64,000 nucleotides of DNA from Bradyrhizobium amphicarpaeae (GTDB taxonomy: Bacteria; Pseudomonadota; Alphaproteobacteria; Rhizobiales; Xanthobacteraceae). Position 1 is the first letter of the stretch; every line of letters starts with the position of its first letter. The position numbers and the translations under genes are program-made. The notes beneath the pieces were generated by a model, which was not told the origin of the DNA, did not search any database, and was given only the letters and a program-made list of their open reading frames with translations. Below, piece by piece: positions 1 to 9,176 of the stretch. The stretch lies in NCBI RefSeq assembly GCF_002266435.3, contig NZ_CP029426.2, forward strand, positions 2,510,001 through 2,574,000, given 5' to 3'.

Positions 1-1236
1 GAACAGATCCTGCTGAAGCGCGGCAAAGGCGCCGCCGGTTGTCTCGCTCTGCTGGAACAGCGCCCAGGCGGCGTCGCAAAGCTGCGCCGTCAGCGTCTCG
101 ATGCCGCCGGCGCCCGCAGCGGGATCGCTGACCTTGCCGAGGTTGCTTTCCTCCAGCAGCAACAGTTGCGTGTTGCGCGCGACGCGGCGCGCGAACGGGT
201 CGGGCAGCCCGAGCGCGAGCGTATGCGGCAGCACGGTGATCGCATTGGCGCCGGCAAGCCCTGCCGCGAATGTCGCGATGGTCGCGCGCAGCATGTTCAC
301 ATAAGGATCGCGCTGCGTCAGCATGCGCCAGGCGGTGTCGGCAGCGATGAACAATGGTTGGGGCGTCAGCCCGCACGATGTTTCGATGCGTGCCCACAGC
401 AGCCGCAACGCGCGGAATTTGGCCATGGTCAGGAACTGGTCGGCGTCCGCGGCGAGTCGCGCATAGACCATGCCGCGCGCGGCTTCCAGCGCAATGCCGG
501 CGCCTTCGATCGCGCGCAGATAAGCGACGCCGCAGGCGAGAACGAAGGCGAGCTCCTGCACCTCCGAGCCGCCGGCATCGTGGATGACGCGTCCGTCGGC
601 GGACGCAAACGGTCCCTTGAAGCCGAGCGCGGCGAGGCCCTTGATCGCGCCGGTGACGGCGGGGGCGATCTCGTCCCATGTATAGGGACTGTGGCCCCAC
701 ACCGCGCTCGCCGCGAGCGGATCCAGCCCGAAGCGGATGTTGCAGGCTGCGGGATCGAGGCCGTTGCTCTTCACAAATTCCGCGACATGGATCGCGGCCA
801 TCCGCGATTGAGGTCCGATCTCGAGCTCGATGCCGATGCCGGCGTCGAGATGGACGTCCTTCAACAGCTTTGCGACCGCCTTGGCCGAAGGTTCCAGGCC
901 GAAACCGCGTGCGCCGTTGGCTCCCGCGAACACCAGCGCGAGCCCGGTCGCGCCGTTCTCCAGGTCCTGCAACGCCTGCGCATTCGCCAGCGCCGCATCG
1001 GGATGGTCGATCCGCTGCACGATCTGCCACGGCGCGGCCGCAGGCCGTCCCATCACGGGCGCAACGCCCTTGGCGCGCGGATAGAGCGGATCGATCTTGA
1101 GCCCGTCATAGGTCTTGCCGACCAGCTTCTCGAACGGCGCGCCCTTGAGCACGCCGTCGACCAGCTTGCGCCAGTCTTCGACGGTTGCCTGGGGAAAATC
1201 GGCCGCCAGCTTCAGGTCGTCAGTCACGGAGGTCAT
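1..1236 (-). CDS. mutA: Methylmalonyl-CoA mutase small (beta) subunit, 3' end off the window
   Basis: The first 412 codons are present; the gene continues past the left edge. The reading frame starts at the ATG whose complement lies at 1234-1236 (MTSVTDDLKL) and stays open to base 1. The N-terminal half looks like the TIM-barrel substrate domain of the B12-dependent mutase family: an early segment with YDGLKIDPLYPR, then the conserved run GRPAAAPWQIVQRIDHPD, and later stretches such as HDAGGSEVQELAF and NMLRATIATFAAGLAGANAI. Family knowledge: the catalytically silent small subunit pairs with the large subunit to isomerise methylmalonyl-CoA to succinyl-CoA in propionate or acetyl-CoA assimilation. 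The large subunit gene is not in the window; it may lie to the left. A single-subunit mutase or a paralogue such as isobutyryl-CoA mutase is less likely but cannot be excluded without the C-terminus. Confidence 0.82.
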   Translation of the reverse strand, partial: MTSVTDDLKLAADFPQATVEDWRKLVDGVLKGAPFEKLVGKTYDGLKIDPLYPRAKGVAPVMGRPAAAPWQIVQRIDHPDAALANAQALQDLENGATGLALVFAGANGARGFGLEPSAKAVAKLLKDVHLDAGIGIELEIGPQSRMAAIHVAEFVKSNGLDPAACNIRFGLDPLAASAVWGHSPYTWDEIAPAVTGAIKGLAALGFKGPFASADGRVIHDAGGSEVQELAFVLACGVAYLRAIEGAGIALEAARGMVYARLAADADQFLTMAKFRALRLLWARIETSCGLTPQPLFIAADTAWRMLTQRDPYVNMLRATIATFAAGLAGANAITVLPHTLALGLPDPFARRVARNTQLLLLEESNLGKVSDPAAGAGGIETLTAQLCDAAWALFQQSETTGGAFAALQQDLF

Positions 1237-1318
1237 GCGGCCAAGGGCTCCCAAGAATATCGTTATTCGCGAGGCGAATTTGCCACGGCCGACCGTCCCT
1301 GCAAACGGTCGATTTTGG

Positions 1319-1810
1319 TTAACCGGTATCCGGGAGCCGCTCAATGCCTTGCGTCGAGACGCTGGCGAGCCCGTCACGCACTGGGATGCCCGAGATGACG
1401 CGGTCGGGCGCGATCTCGGCCAACGGCACCAGCACGAAAGCGCGCTCGAACAGGCGCGGATGCGGCAAGGTCAGGTCCGGCTTCTGCAAGGAAATGTCGT
1501 CATAGGCGATCATGTCGAGATCGATCGTGCGCGGGCCCCAGCGCCGCTCCTTGTCCCGGGTGCGGCCGAATTTCTGCTCGACCTTCTGCAGCACGAACAG
1601 AAGTGCGTGCGGATCGAGATCGGTCTCGATCTCGACGCAGGCGTTGATGAAGGGGTCCTGCGCCTCGTCGCCCCAGGGCGGGGTGGCATAGTCCGAGGAG
1701 CGCGCGATCAGGGCGCCTTGCGCGATGCCGCAGATATGCGCGATCGCCTTGCGGAACGTCGCGCGGACATCGCCGACATTGCCGCCGAGCGCGATCAGCA
1801 CGCTTGCCAT
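1319..1810 (-). CDS. folK: 2-amino-4-hydroxy-6-hydroxymethyldihydropteridine pyrophosphokinase
   Basis: A 163-residue protein, the normal length for HPPK. It transfers pyrophosphate from ATP to 6-hydroxymethyl-7,8-dihydropterin in cytosolic folate synthesis. The start IALGGNVGD is typical, and the HPPK signature RWGPRTIDLDMI lies at residues 90-101, with D97 and D99 as the expected magnesium ligands. The second conserved block, HPRLFERAFVL, lies at 117-127. It is the last gene of folP-folB-folK, and its start codon touches the folB stop at 1810, so translation is probably coupled. Confidence 0.95.
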   Translation of the reverse strand: MASVLIALGGNVGDVRATFRKAIAHICGIAQGALIARSSDYATPPWGDEAQDPFINACVEIETDLDPHALLFVLQKVEQKFGRTRDKERRWGPRTIDLDMIAYDDISLQKPDLTLPHPRLFERAFVLVPLAEIAPDRVISGIPVRDGLASVSTQGIERLPDTG

Positions 1811-2178
1811 CAGGGGTGCCGCGAGCGGGTCAGCATGATGCCGACATCGTCGAAGATCGCGGCGATCGGCGCATGCGGCTTGTGCACGGTGATCTTCACG
1901 GCGCGGATGCGCGGGAAGTTCGACAGGATTGCGTCGGCGACCGCACCGGCCGCGCGCTCCAGCAGCTTGTAATTAGCGGTCTTGAACGCCGCCGTCGTCG
2001 TCGCCACGACGTCGGCGTAGGACACCGTGTCGGCGAGCCGGTCGCTGCGCGAGGGCTCCGACAAATCGGTATAGAGTTCGAGATCGATGACGAAGCGCTG
2101 GCCGACTTCCGTCTCGTGATCCATCACGCCGTGGCGGGCATGGATCGACAGCCCGGTGATGAAGATCGTATCGGTCAT
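1810..2178 (-). CDS. folB: Dihydroneopterin aldolase
   Basis: A 122-residue protein of the small FolB family, which cleaves 7,8-dihydroneopterin to 6-hydroxymethyl-dihydropterin and glycolaldehyde. The N-terminal IFITGLSIHARHGVMDHE contains the conserved HGV motif and E22. The C-terminal VKITVHKPHAPI contains the catalytic lysine K100. It sits between folP and folK with a 4-nt ATGA overlap with folP and shared bases with folK, a classic compact folate operon. Confidence 0.95.
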   Translation of the reverse strand: MTDTIFITGLSIHARHGVMDHETEVGQRFVIDLELYTDLSEPSRSDRLADTVSYADVVATTTAAFKTANYKLLERAAGAVADAILSNFPRIRAVKITVHKPHAPIAAIFDDVGIMLTRSRHP

Positions 2179-3035
2179 TGCTTGCCCTCGATTGCGTTCG
2201 CCACGAGCAGCGCCTGCAAGGTCTCGGCGACGTCATGGGTCCGGATGATCTTCGCGCCGCGCTGCGCGGCGAGCAGATGCGCGGCGATCGAGCCGGCGAG
2301 CCGCTCCTTCGGCTCCGACGGCGACACCGAGGCGATGAAGCGTTTGCGCGAGGCACCGACTAGGATCGGAAGGCCGAACATCTCGAATTCGCGCAACCGC
2401 GCCAGCGCGGTCAGGCTCTGCTCGGCGGTCTTGCCGAAGCCGATGCCGGGATCGAGCACGATCTTGTCGCGCGCGATGCCGGCCTTTGCGGCGATGTCGA
2501 GCGAACGCAGGAAGAACGTCTTCATGTCCGTGATGATGTCGATGGCGGGATCGGCGTCGTCGCGGTTGTGCATGACGATGACGGGGACGCCTCTTGCGGC
2601 CACCAGCGGCGCCATCGCGGCATCGCGTTGCAGGCCCCAGACGTCGTTGGCGATCGCCGCGCCCTGGTCGAGCGCGTAGGCCACCACCTCCGCCTTCATG
2701 CTGTCGATCGAAACAGGCACGCCGAGCGCCACGACGCCTGAAAGCACCGGCTTGAGCCGAGCAAGCTCGTCGTCCGCCGTGATCGCCTTCGCGCCCTTAT
2801 AGGGCCGGGTGGATTCGGCGCCGATATCGATGATGTCGACGCCATCGGCGATCATCGCCCGCGCCCGTGCGAGCGCCTGCTGGGGCGCTATGAACTCGCC
2901 GCCATCGGAAAATGAGTCCGGAGTGATGTTGAGCACGCCCATCACCGCCGGGATCGGCCGATCCAGCAGTGTCCGCAGCACATCTGGCCTGGCCGAGCCG
3001 GCCGGCGGGACGGATGGGGAGGGCGAGGCATTCAT
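2175..3035 (-). CDS. folP: Dihydropteroate synthase
   Basis: This enzyme condenses p-aminobenzoate with hydroxymethyl-dihydropterin pyrophosphate and is the sulfonamide target. I chose the ATG at 3033-3035 (286 residues, MNASPSPSVPP), because reading further upstream only translates intergenic repeat DNA and the opposite part of the neighbouring DUF4332 gene in a wrong frame. Both family signatures are intact: VMGVLNITPDSFSDGG at 31-46 and IGAESTRP at 71-78. The later GIGFGKT and GASRKRFI pterin/phosphate motifs are also present. It heads folP-folB-folK. The region between it and the next gene upstream holds a palindromic repeat, so its promoter should lie within about 3035-3295. Confidence 0.95.
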   Translation of the reverse strand: MNASPSPSVPPAGSARPDVLRTLLDRPIPAVMGVLNITPDSFSDGGEFIAPQQALARARAMIADGVDIIDIGAESTRPYKGAKAITADDELARLKPVLSGVVALGVPVSIDSMKAEVVAYALDQGAAIANDVWGLQRDAAMAPLVAARGVPVIVMHNRDDADPAIDIITDMKTFFLRSLDIAAKAGIARDKIVLDPGIGFGKTAEQSLTALARLREFEMFGLPILVGASRKRFIASVSPSEPKERLAGSIAAHLLAAQRGAKIIRTHDVAETLQALLVANAIEGKQ

Positions 3036-3086
3036 GGCCGTGGCTTTAGCGGTCGGGGAAGGGGAGTTCAAGACCAGCCGCTCGCT

Positions 3087-3185
3087 GTCATTGCCCGCGA
3101 AAGCGGGCAATCCAGGACTCCGAAGGCAGTGCGGCGACACGGAGGAGCGCGGCGTACTGGATACCCCGCCTTCGCGGGGTATGAC
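3087..3185. repeat. Inverted pair of 29-bp hairpin units (Bradyrhizobium-type intergenic repeat)
   Basis: Units at 3087-3115 and 3157-3185 are reverse complements of each other at 25 of 29 positions, begin and end with GTCAT/CTGGAT-type borders, and each contains its own GC-rich hairpin (cores GCCCGC-gaaa-GCGGGC and CCCCGC-cttc-GCGGGG). The loop between units is about 41 bp. It lies between the DUF4332 gene and folP. Such units are dispersed in many copies in rhizobial genomes; their function is not settled. Confidence 0.75.
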
Positions 3186-3295
3186 GGCGGTGTTTGTAGC
3201 CGTGGCCGTGCATCCTTCGAGTTTCGCCGAAGAGGCGAGCACCCTCAGCGACGACCGCTGCGCGGTTGCGTCGGGATGACGAAGAGGAACGTGAA

Positions 3296-3703
3296 CTAAT
3301 ACGTGATCTTCGGCTGCAGCTTCTTCGCCTTGGCGATGATGTCGCCGACCGACTTCTCCGTGGGCAGGATGCGCAGCAGCTTCTTCTTCTCGTTGGCGTC
3401 GCGCATGCTCTGGGCGAGCCTTGCCGGATTCCGATAGGCGAGCTCGCGCACGGTGGTGACACCGGCGGCGCGCACCAGGCCGACCTTGGCCCGGCCCATG
3501 CCGGGGATACGCATGTAGTCGGAGACGTTGGCCCATTCCAGCAGCAGCTGCTCGCTGATGCCGGTCTTGGCGGACAGCGCCTTGCGGCCCTTCACCGTGC
3601 CGGCTGCTTCGAGCAGCCCATCGGTGGTGCGGATACCCTGCGCCTTCAGCTTGTTGGCGGCAAAGACCGACAGGCCTTCAATCTCGGAGATCGGATATGT
3701 CAT
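3296..3703 (-). CDS. DUF4332 (helix-hairpin-helix-like) protein
   Basis: A 135-residue cytosolic protein with no signal peptide or membrane segment. It is made of repeated helix-hairpin-helix-like units: IEGLSVFAANKLKAQGI near the start and IPGMGRAKVGLVRAAGV at about residues 68-84. These match the DUF4332 family, whose members resemble the DNA-binding HhH domains of ligases and polymerases. The biochemical role is unknown. It reads towards folP, but 260 bp of repeat-rich DNA separate them, so a shared transcript is uncertain. The C-terminus is lysine-rich (EKKKLLRIL..KAKKLQPK), consistent with nucleic-acid contact, which is inference only. Confidence 0.75.
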   Translation of the reverse strand: MTYPISEIEGLSVFAANKLKAQGIRTTDGLLEAAGTVKGRKALSAKTGISEQLLLEWANVSDYMRIPGMGRAKVGLVRAAGVTTVRELAYRNPARLAQSMRDANEKKKLLRILPTEKSVGDIIAKAKKLQPKITY

Positions 3704-3729
3704 GATACTCGATATGAAATGCGACAGCT

Positions 3730-4095
3730 TCAGGCGAACTGGCTGAGGCCCGGCGTCCCCGCAACGATCTTGCCCATCTGATCCGCTCCGATTTTGTCTC
3801 GGCCGTAGCGGAAAAGTTCACGGGCGACGTTTTGAATCTCCGACATGCCAAGTCCGAGGCTCATCAGGCGCGTGCCGACCGCCATCAGGCCGCCGCCCAT
3901 CAGCCGCGACAGTCCGCCGCCGCTCCTGGATGCCTCGATCGCGGCTTCCGCTCCGGGAATCTGATCGATCAGGGCCTGCACGCTGTCGGAGGGACCCTCG
4001 TTGCGGAGGAAGCCCAGGATAATGCCGACGGACTTTTCAGCCACAGCACTATCTATGCTGGCGTTTGTCGCCAGCCGCCCGATCAGTTCGTCCAT
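3730..4095 (-). CDS. Small helical protein, DUF2267-like
   Basis: A 121-residue protein. Residues 1-50 (MDELIGRLATNASIDSAVAEKSVGIILGFL) look like the helical core of DUF2267-type proteins, followed by a glycine-rich hinge (SGGGLSRLMGGGLMA) and a C-terminal helix pair. There is no signal peptide. The family has no assigned biochemical role. It sits 26 bp upstream of the DUF4332 gene on the same strand and may be co-transcribed with it. The family assignment is from general pattern only; DUF2780 is an alternative. Confidence 0.55.
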   Translation of the reverse strand: MDELIGRLATNASIDSAVAEKSVGIILGFLRNEGPSDSVQALIDQIPGAEAAIEASRSGGGLSRLMGGGLMAVGTRLMSLGLGMSEIQNVARELFRYGRDKIGADQMGKIVAGTPGLSQFA

Positions 4096-4443
4096 AAGGC
4101 CCGCCCCTCAGCCGGTTTGCTTGCCGGAGTATTTCTTTCGAAAATGATCTTGAGCCGGTGTGATGTGAAATTCAAGCGATGAACGCACGCGTCGTCGCGA
4201 TTCATCTTCGAACGCGCGAAAAGTGTTGCAGCGGTGCAAGAGCGGAGATCGAATCGGCGAAAAATTGCCGCGTTGCGAACGCCTCGTTCCTACTTTCGGC
4301 TGATGTCGTCCATCCGTATCCGGCAAGTTCGCATGGTCGAGTGCGTTGAACCGTTTTAATCGGCGCTTGACATGCGTTAAGCTCCGGAATTGGTGCATTT
4401 GAGTTTCAATAGGCGAAACCCGGCAGAGAGATCAGAGAGAATA
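4096..4443. other. Gene-free divergent promoter region
   Basis: This 348-bp stretch separates the leftward DUF2267-like gene from the rightward HerA-like gene. It is less GC-rich than the flanking genes and shows no conserved reading frame. A TTGACA-like hexamer occurs at 4367-4372, but I see no convincing -10 box at the right distance. It probably holds both divergent promoters. Confidence 0.4.
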
Positions 4444-6066
4444 ATGACCGCACAGGACAGCAAGCTCGGCGATACCGACGAAAAGATCTTCGTCGGCAAG
4501 GGAGACGAGCAGGCATGGCTGACGCTGGCGCTCGCCAATCGCCACGGCCTCGTCACGGGTGCAACCGGAACCGGTAAGACCGTGTCGCTGCAAGTGATGG
4601 CGGAAGGATTTGCGCGCGCCGGTGTTCCAGTCTTCGCCGCCGACATCAAGGGCGACCTCTCCGGTATCTCCGAGGTCGGCGAAGCCAAGGACTTCATCGT
4701 CAAGCGTGCCTCCGAGATCGGGCTGAATTTCCAGCCCGACCAGTTCTCGACGGTGTTCTGGGACGTGTTCGGCGAGCAGGGCCATCCGGTGCGCGCGACC
4801 GTCACGGAAATGGGGCCGCTTCTGCTCGCGCGCATGCTCGACCTCAACGACGTGCAGGAAGGCGTGCTCAACGTCGCCTTCCGCGTCGCCGACGACAACG
4901 GCCTGACCCTGATCGACATGAAGGATCTGCGCGCGCTGCTCGACGCCATCGTGCCCGATAGCGGCAAGAAGGCGGCGGACGCAGCAGAGGATCCGCTCGC
5001 GGCGATCCGCAAGGCCGCGCAGGGGTTCGGCAACGTCACCAAGGCCACCGTCGGCACCATCCAGCGCCAGCTCCTGGTGCTGGAGAACCAGGGCGGCACC
5101 AAATTCTTCGGCGAGCCCGCGCTGACGCTGAAGGACTTCATGAAGACCGACCGCGACGGCCGCGGCATGGTCAACATCCTGGTCGCCGACAAGCTGATGC
5201 AGAACCCCAGGCTTTACGCGACATTTCTGCTGTGGATGTTGTCGGAGCTGTTCGAGGAGCTGCCCGAGGCCGGCGATCTGCCCAAGCCCAAGCTCGTGTT
5301 CTTCTTCGATGAAGCGCATCTGTTGTTCAACGATGCACCCAAGGCGCTGATGGACAAGATCGAGCAGGTGGTCCGCCTGATCCGTTCCAAGGCCGTCGGC
5401 GTCTACTTCGTGACGCAAAACCCGGTCGACGTCCCCGACCGCGTGCTCGGACAGCTCGGCAACCGGGTGCAACACGCGCTGCGCGCCTTCACCCCGCGCG
5501 ACCAGAAGGCGGTCGCCGCTGCGGCCCAGACCTTCCGGCCCAACCCGAAGCTCGACACCGCCAAGGTCATCATGGAGCTCGGCAAGGGCGAGGCGCTGGT
5601 GTCCTTCCTCGAGGGCAACGGCACGCCTGCGATGGTCGAGCGGGTGCTGATCCGGCCGCCCTCGGCCCGCATCGGGCCGATCACGCCGGACGAGCGCAAG
5701 GCCATCATGGATGCAAGCCCGGTGAAGGGCAAATACGACACCGCGGTCGACGAAGAATCCGCTTACGAGATGATCCAGAAGCGCATCGCCGGCACGGCGG
5801 CCACCGCGGACGGCCAGGTGAGCGGAAATGGCGGCGGTCTTCTCGGCCAGATCGGATCGATCGTCGGCAGCATCTTCGGCACCAACGTCAAGCGCGGACG
5901 CCTGTCAGCCGGCCAGGTCATTGCGCGTGACGTGACGCGATCGGTCACCAACCAGGTGATCGGCGGGATGGCCGCCAATATCGGCAAGTCGGTTGGCGGC
6001 CAACTCGGCGGCTCGATCGGCCGCACGCTGGTCCGCGGCGCTCTCGGCGGATTGCTGCGGCGTTAG
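4444..6066 (+). CDS. HerA/YjgR-like DUF853 ATPase
   Basis: A 540-residue P-loop ATPase of the HerA/FtsK superfamily (DUF853, E. coli YjgR type). The start at 4444 ([10 protein letters not shown]) follows a purine-rich GAGAGATCAGAGAG stretch; upstream in-frame residues look untranslated. Walker A is GATGTGKT at residues 39-46, and Walker B is LVFFFDEAH near 283-291. The segment [27 protein letters not shown] is typical of the family's arginine-finger region. The C-terminus is glycine-rich and low in complexity ([17 protein letters not shown] and [12 protein letters not shown]). The family's role is not established; relation to HerA suggests DNA or protein translocation. It is a single-gene unit here, with no nuclease (NurA/SIR2) beside it as in HerA defence systems. 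Confidence 0.85.
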   Translation: MTAQDSKLGDTDEKIFVGKGDEQAWLTLALANRHGLVTGATGTGKTVSLQVMAEGFARAGVPVFAADIKGDLSGISEVGEAKDFIVKRASEIGLNFQPDQFSTVFWDVFGEQGHPVRATVTEMGPLLLARMLDLNDVQEGVLNVAFRVADDNGLTLIDMKDLRALLDAIVPDSGKKAADAAEDPLAAIRKAAQGFGNVTKATVGTIQRQLLVLENQGGTKFFGEPALTLKDFMKTDRDGRGMVNILVADKLMQNPRLYATFLLWMLSELFEELPEAGDLPKPKLVFFFDEAHLLFNDAPKALMDKIEQVVRLIRSKAVGVYFVTQNPVDVPDRVLGQLGNRVQHALRAFTPRDQKAVAAAAQTFRPNPKLDTAKVIMELGKGEALVSFLEGNGTPAMVERVLIRPPSARIGPITPDERKAIMDASPVKGKYDTAVDEESAYEMIQKRIAGTAATADGQVSGNGGGLLGQIGSIVGSIFGTNVKRGRLSAGQVIARDVTRSVTNQVIGGMAANIGKSVGGQLGGSIGRTLVRGALGGLLRR

Positions 6067-6226
6067 GCAGTTCAAGACTTCGTTTCAGGCAATCCGTTTC
6101 CGGCTGGTGCGTCGACCTCGCTTCGCTCGCGGGGAGTCCGATTGCCACCGTACAATTTCAGGTGAGGGGCTCTCCAAGCCTGCACCGGTCTGCTACGCCC
6201 TGTTCGCCGCCGCACAGGACCAGTCC

Positions 6227-7555
6227 GTGACCCCGTCCGCCCCGTTAGCCAAGCCCGACGCGCCCAGACATCCGTCGCTGCGCGCGCCGCTGGACCTGCT
6301 GTTTCTGCTTTGCTGCGTCCTGCTCACCGCCGACGTGCTCGTCCCGGAAGTCTTCGGCAGTGGCAAGACCAAGGATTATCTGCTGTGGTTCTGGGCCGGG
6401 CAGCAGGTCTTGCAGGGTGAGCCGCTCTATCCCGCCACGGCCGTCGAATATTTCGACTTCATCTATCCGCCGCTGCCGGCGATCATGCTGGCGATCCCGA
6501 GCTGGTTCGGCAAAATTCCGCTCTATGTCGTCCTGTCGATCCTGAATGCCGTGGCGTGGTGGTACGCCGGGACGTTCTCCCAGGTCATGACCGGCTCGGG
6601 GCACAGCCCCGGCCGCTGGCTGGAGGCGCTGCCCGCTGTCGTCACCGTGCCGTTCGTGTTCGACATGTTCGACCTTGGCCAGCCGAACCTCGTCCTGCTG
6701 GCCATGATGCTCTACGGTTTCTGGAGCTTGCGGCATCAACGCCCCTGGCTTGCTGGCTTCATGTTCGCACTCGCCGCTGCCATCAAGGTGTTTCCCATTG
6801 CGGTCCTGCCCTATCTGGTCTGGCGGCGGAAATGGACGGCGGCCGCCGCTACGGTCGCCTTCGCAGGCGTCCTGCTCTATGTCGTGCCGGCCCCTATCCG
6901 CGGCTTCGAGCGCAACGCGGCCGAGCTCAAGATCTGGTATCAGGGCATGGTCGGAACGAGCTCGGAAAAGGGCTTCGGCCAGCGTGACGAGCAGAACTGG
7001 TCGTGGGTCAACCAGTCCCTCATCGCCGTCACGCACCGCCTGGTCCGTCCGATCAACTACAATCAGGACGATCCCAAGAAGCCGCCGCGTACGATGAACA
7101 TCATCGACGTCGACTACAGGACGGCGAACTGGATCGTGCTGGCGCTGTCGGCCTTGCTCGGGCTCGGCTTCCTCGCGGTCATGCCGCGGCAAGCACGGCG
7201 AACGGAGCGCTCCGATGCCGAGGAGCTCGCCATCCTGTTCTGTCTGATCACGGTGGCCTCGCCTTTGGCGCGGCAATACTACTTCATGTGGCTGTTCTTC
7301 CCGATGACGGTGCTGATGCATCGCGCCGCCTTCGACGAACGGGCGAAGGTGCGCCTCGGAACCTGGCTCGCCCTCGGCGCGAGCGGCCTCCTCATGCTGC
7401 TGGCGCTGCCGTGGTTTCCCCATGTGCTCCAGGCCTGCGGCAATAATCTTCTGGCGACCGCGGTTCTTGCAGGTACCCTCGCATGGCACATCCGGCATCC
7501 GCCCGTTGCCGCTGGCTCCGAGCCTGCGACGGCGCTAAAAGCCGGTACCCCTTGA
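6227..7555 (+). CDS. GT87/DUF2029 family membrane glycosyltransferase
   Basis: A polytopic inner-membrane protein of about 442 residues. The first plausible start is the GTG at 6227 (VTPSAPLAKPD); residues read further upstream look non-coding. Roughly 9-11 hydrophobic helices are visible, starting with LDLLFLLCCVLLTADVLV. The FDLGQPNLVLLAMMLYGFW segment near residue 150 carries the GQ-N motif typical of DUF2029/GT87 (relatives of mycobacterial PimE and arabinosyl/mannosyl transferases that use polyprenyl-phosphate sugars). Acceptor and sugar cannot be told. It is 24 bp upstream of the dipeptidase gene on the same strand, so the two may share a transcript. Confidence 0.8.
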   Translation: MTPSAPLAKPDAPRHPSLRAPLDLLFLLCCVLLTADVLVPEVFGSGKTKDYLLWFWAGQQVLQGEPLYPATAVEYFDFIYPPLPAIMLAIPSWFGKIPLYVVLSILNAVAWWYAGTFSQVMTGSGHSPGRWLEALPAVVTVPFVFDMFDLGQPNLVLLAMMLYGFWSLRHQRPWLAGFMFALAAAIKVFPIAVLPYLVWRRKWTAAAATVAFAGVLLYVVPAPIRGFERNAAELKIWYQGMVGTSSEKGFGQRDEQNWSWVNQSLIAVTHRLVRPINYNQDDPKKPPRTMNIIDVDYRTANWIVLALSALLGLGFLAVMPRQARRTERSDAEELAILFCLITVASPLARQYYFMWLFFPMTVLMHRAAFDERAKVRLGTWLALGASGLLMLLALPWFPHVLQACGNNLLATAVLAGTLAWHIRHPPVAAGSEPATALKAGTP

Positions 7556-7579
7556 GACTCGAAAGTCAGGAATCCGATC

Positions 7580-8974
7580 ATGGCCAATCCGCAGCTTCAA
7601 TCCGTGCTCGACCACATCGACGGGGATTTCGACAACAGCCTGGAGCGTCTGTTCGCGCTGCTGCGGATCAAGTCGATCTCCGCCGATCCGGCCTTCGCCG
7701 GAGATTGCAAGGCGGCGGCCGAGCATCTCGCCAAGGACATCGCGAGCCTCGGTGTTGCCACTGAAGTGCGGCCGACGGCCGGGCATCCCGCCATCGTCGG
7801 CAAGACCGGGGGCGGCGGACGGCCGCACGTGATCTTTTACGGTCATTACGACGTGCAGCCGGTCGACCCGCTCGATCTCTGGCACCGTCCGCCGTTCGAG
7901 CCCGTCGTCACCGATCATGCCGATGGCCGCAAGATCATCGTCGCGCGCGGGGCCGAGGACGACAAGGGCCAGGTGATGACCTTCGTCGAGGCCTGCCGCG
8001 CCTGGAAAAAGGTGACGGGCTCGCTGCCGATCGACGTCACCTTCCTGATCGAAGGCGAGGAAGAAGTCGGCTCGAAGAACTTCGTGCCCTTCATCGAGGC
8101 CAACAAGGACGAATTCAAAGCCGACTACGTGCTGGTCTGCGACACCGGCATGTGGGATCGCAACACGCCGGCGATCACGACCTCGCTGCGCGGCCTGCTT
8201 TATGAAGAGTTGAAGATCACTGCCGCCAATCGCGACCTGCATTCCGGCGTGTTCGGCGGCAGCGCCATGAATCCGATCCGCGTACTCACCAAGATTCTCG
8301 GCGGGCTGTTCGATGACGACAACCGCATCACCATTCCGGGCTTCTATGACGGCGTGAAGGACACGCCTGCGGATATCCTGGCGCAGTGGAAGAAGCTCGA
8401 CTTCACGCCCAAGACGTTCCTCGAGCCGATCGGACTGTCGATCCCGGCGGGCGAGAAGGGCCGGCTCCTGATCGAGCAGGCCTCGACGCGTCCAACCTGC
8501 GACGTCAACGGCATCTGGGGCGGCTATATCGGCGAGGGCTCCAAGACGGTGATCCCGTCGCATGCTTCAGCCAAGGTCTCGTTCCGCCTGGTCGAGGGCC
8601 AGGATCCCCAGAAGATCCGCAAAGCCTTCCGCGACTACGTGACCGCGCGGCTTCCCGGCGACTGCAAGGTCGAGTTCGGCGACCATTCCGCCGGTCCCGC
8701 GATCGCGCTCGACTGGAACATGAAGCCGCTCGCCGCTGCCAGCAAAGCGCTGACCGAGGAATGGGGCAAGGAGACCGTGCTGATGGGCTCCGGCGCCTCG
8801 ATCCCGATCGTCGCCGACTTCAAGCGTACGCTCGGCCTGGACTCGCTGCTGGTCGGCTTCGGCCTGGACGACGACAACATCCATTCACCGAACGAGAAGT
8901 ATGATTTGCGCAGCTTCCAGAAGGGTATTCGTTCATGGGCGCGAATTCTCGCTGCGCTGGCAGAGGTGAAGTAG
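7580..8974 (+). CDS. M20 family dipeptidase/metallopeptidase
   Basis: A 464-residue cytosolic dizinc hydrolase. Metal-site motifs are all present: YGHYDVQP (H89, D91), RGAEDDKGQ around 123-131 (bridging aspartate at 127) and IEGEEEVGS around 158-165 (catalytic and metal-binding glutamates). The ANRDLHSGVFGG segment marks the dimerisation (lid) domain. The length and the DVQP/EGEEE wording fit the carnosinase-like M20 dipeptidases rather than ArgE or DapE. Substrate is not predictable. The gene is followed by a palindromic repeat and a strong terminator. Confidence 0.88.
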   Translation: MANPQLQSVLDHIDGDFDNSLERLFALLRIKSISADPAFAGDCKAAAEHLAKDIASLGVATEVRPTAGHPAIVGKTGGGGRPHVIFYGHYDVQPVDPLDLWHRPPFEPVVTDHADGRKIIVARGAEDDKGQVMTFVEACRAWKKVTGSLPIDVTFLIEGEEEVGSKNFVPFIEANKDEFKADYVLVCDTGMWDRNTPAITTSLRGLLYEELKITAANRDLHSGVFGGSAMNPIRVLTKILGGLFDDDNRITIPGFYDGVKDTPADILAQWKKLDFTPKTFLEPIGLSIPAGEKGRLLIEQASTRPTCDVNGIWGGYIGEGSKTVIPSHASAKVSFRLVEGQDPQKIRKAFRDYVTARLPGDCKVEFGDHSAGPAIALDWNMKPLAAASKALTEEWGKETVLMGSGASIPIVADFKRTLGLDSLLVGFGLDDDNIHSPNEKYDLRSFQKGIRSWARILAALAEVK

Positions 8975-8984
8975 GCACGATGCC

Positions 8985-9073
8985 GTAGGGTGGATTAGCC
9001 GCAGGCGTAATCCACCAACTTCGTTCCGCAAGCGCGGATGCATGGTGGATTACGCTTCGCTAATCCACCCTAC
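8985..9073. repeat. Palindromic intergenic repeat, family A copy 1
   Basis: An 89-bp imperfect palindrome with outer arms GTAGGGTGGATTAG and CTAATCCACCCTAC and an inner pair of TGGTGGATTACG-type arms. A related element lies at 13521-13606. It lies between two convergent genes just before a terminator. In the cell it would fold into a long cruciform or RNA hairpin. Confidence 0.8.
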
Positions 9074-9090
9074 GAAACTCTCCAAAATAA

Positions 9091-9119
9091 AAACGCCGCC
9101 CGGGATTGGGCGGCGTTTC
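9091..9119. terminator. Bidirectional intrinsic terminator
   Basis: The stem AAACGCCGCCC / GGGCGGCGTTT encloses a 7-bp loop, with an A-rich tract before it and a short T run in the stem end. It lies between the convergent dipeptidase and aldolase genes and could stop transcription from both sides. Confidence 0.8.
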
Positions 9120-9176
9120 ATTCCGGAAGGCGTAGAGGTTAGTTAATACAAACCTTACGCCAAATTCGTGAAAATC

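Noticed and set aside
166..1398. Long plus-strand open frame of 410 codons over the mutase gene
   Set aside because: It is antisense to a clear methylmalonyl-CoA mutase subunit and has a low-complexity Arg/Gly/Ala composition; it is a GC-rich shadow.
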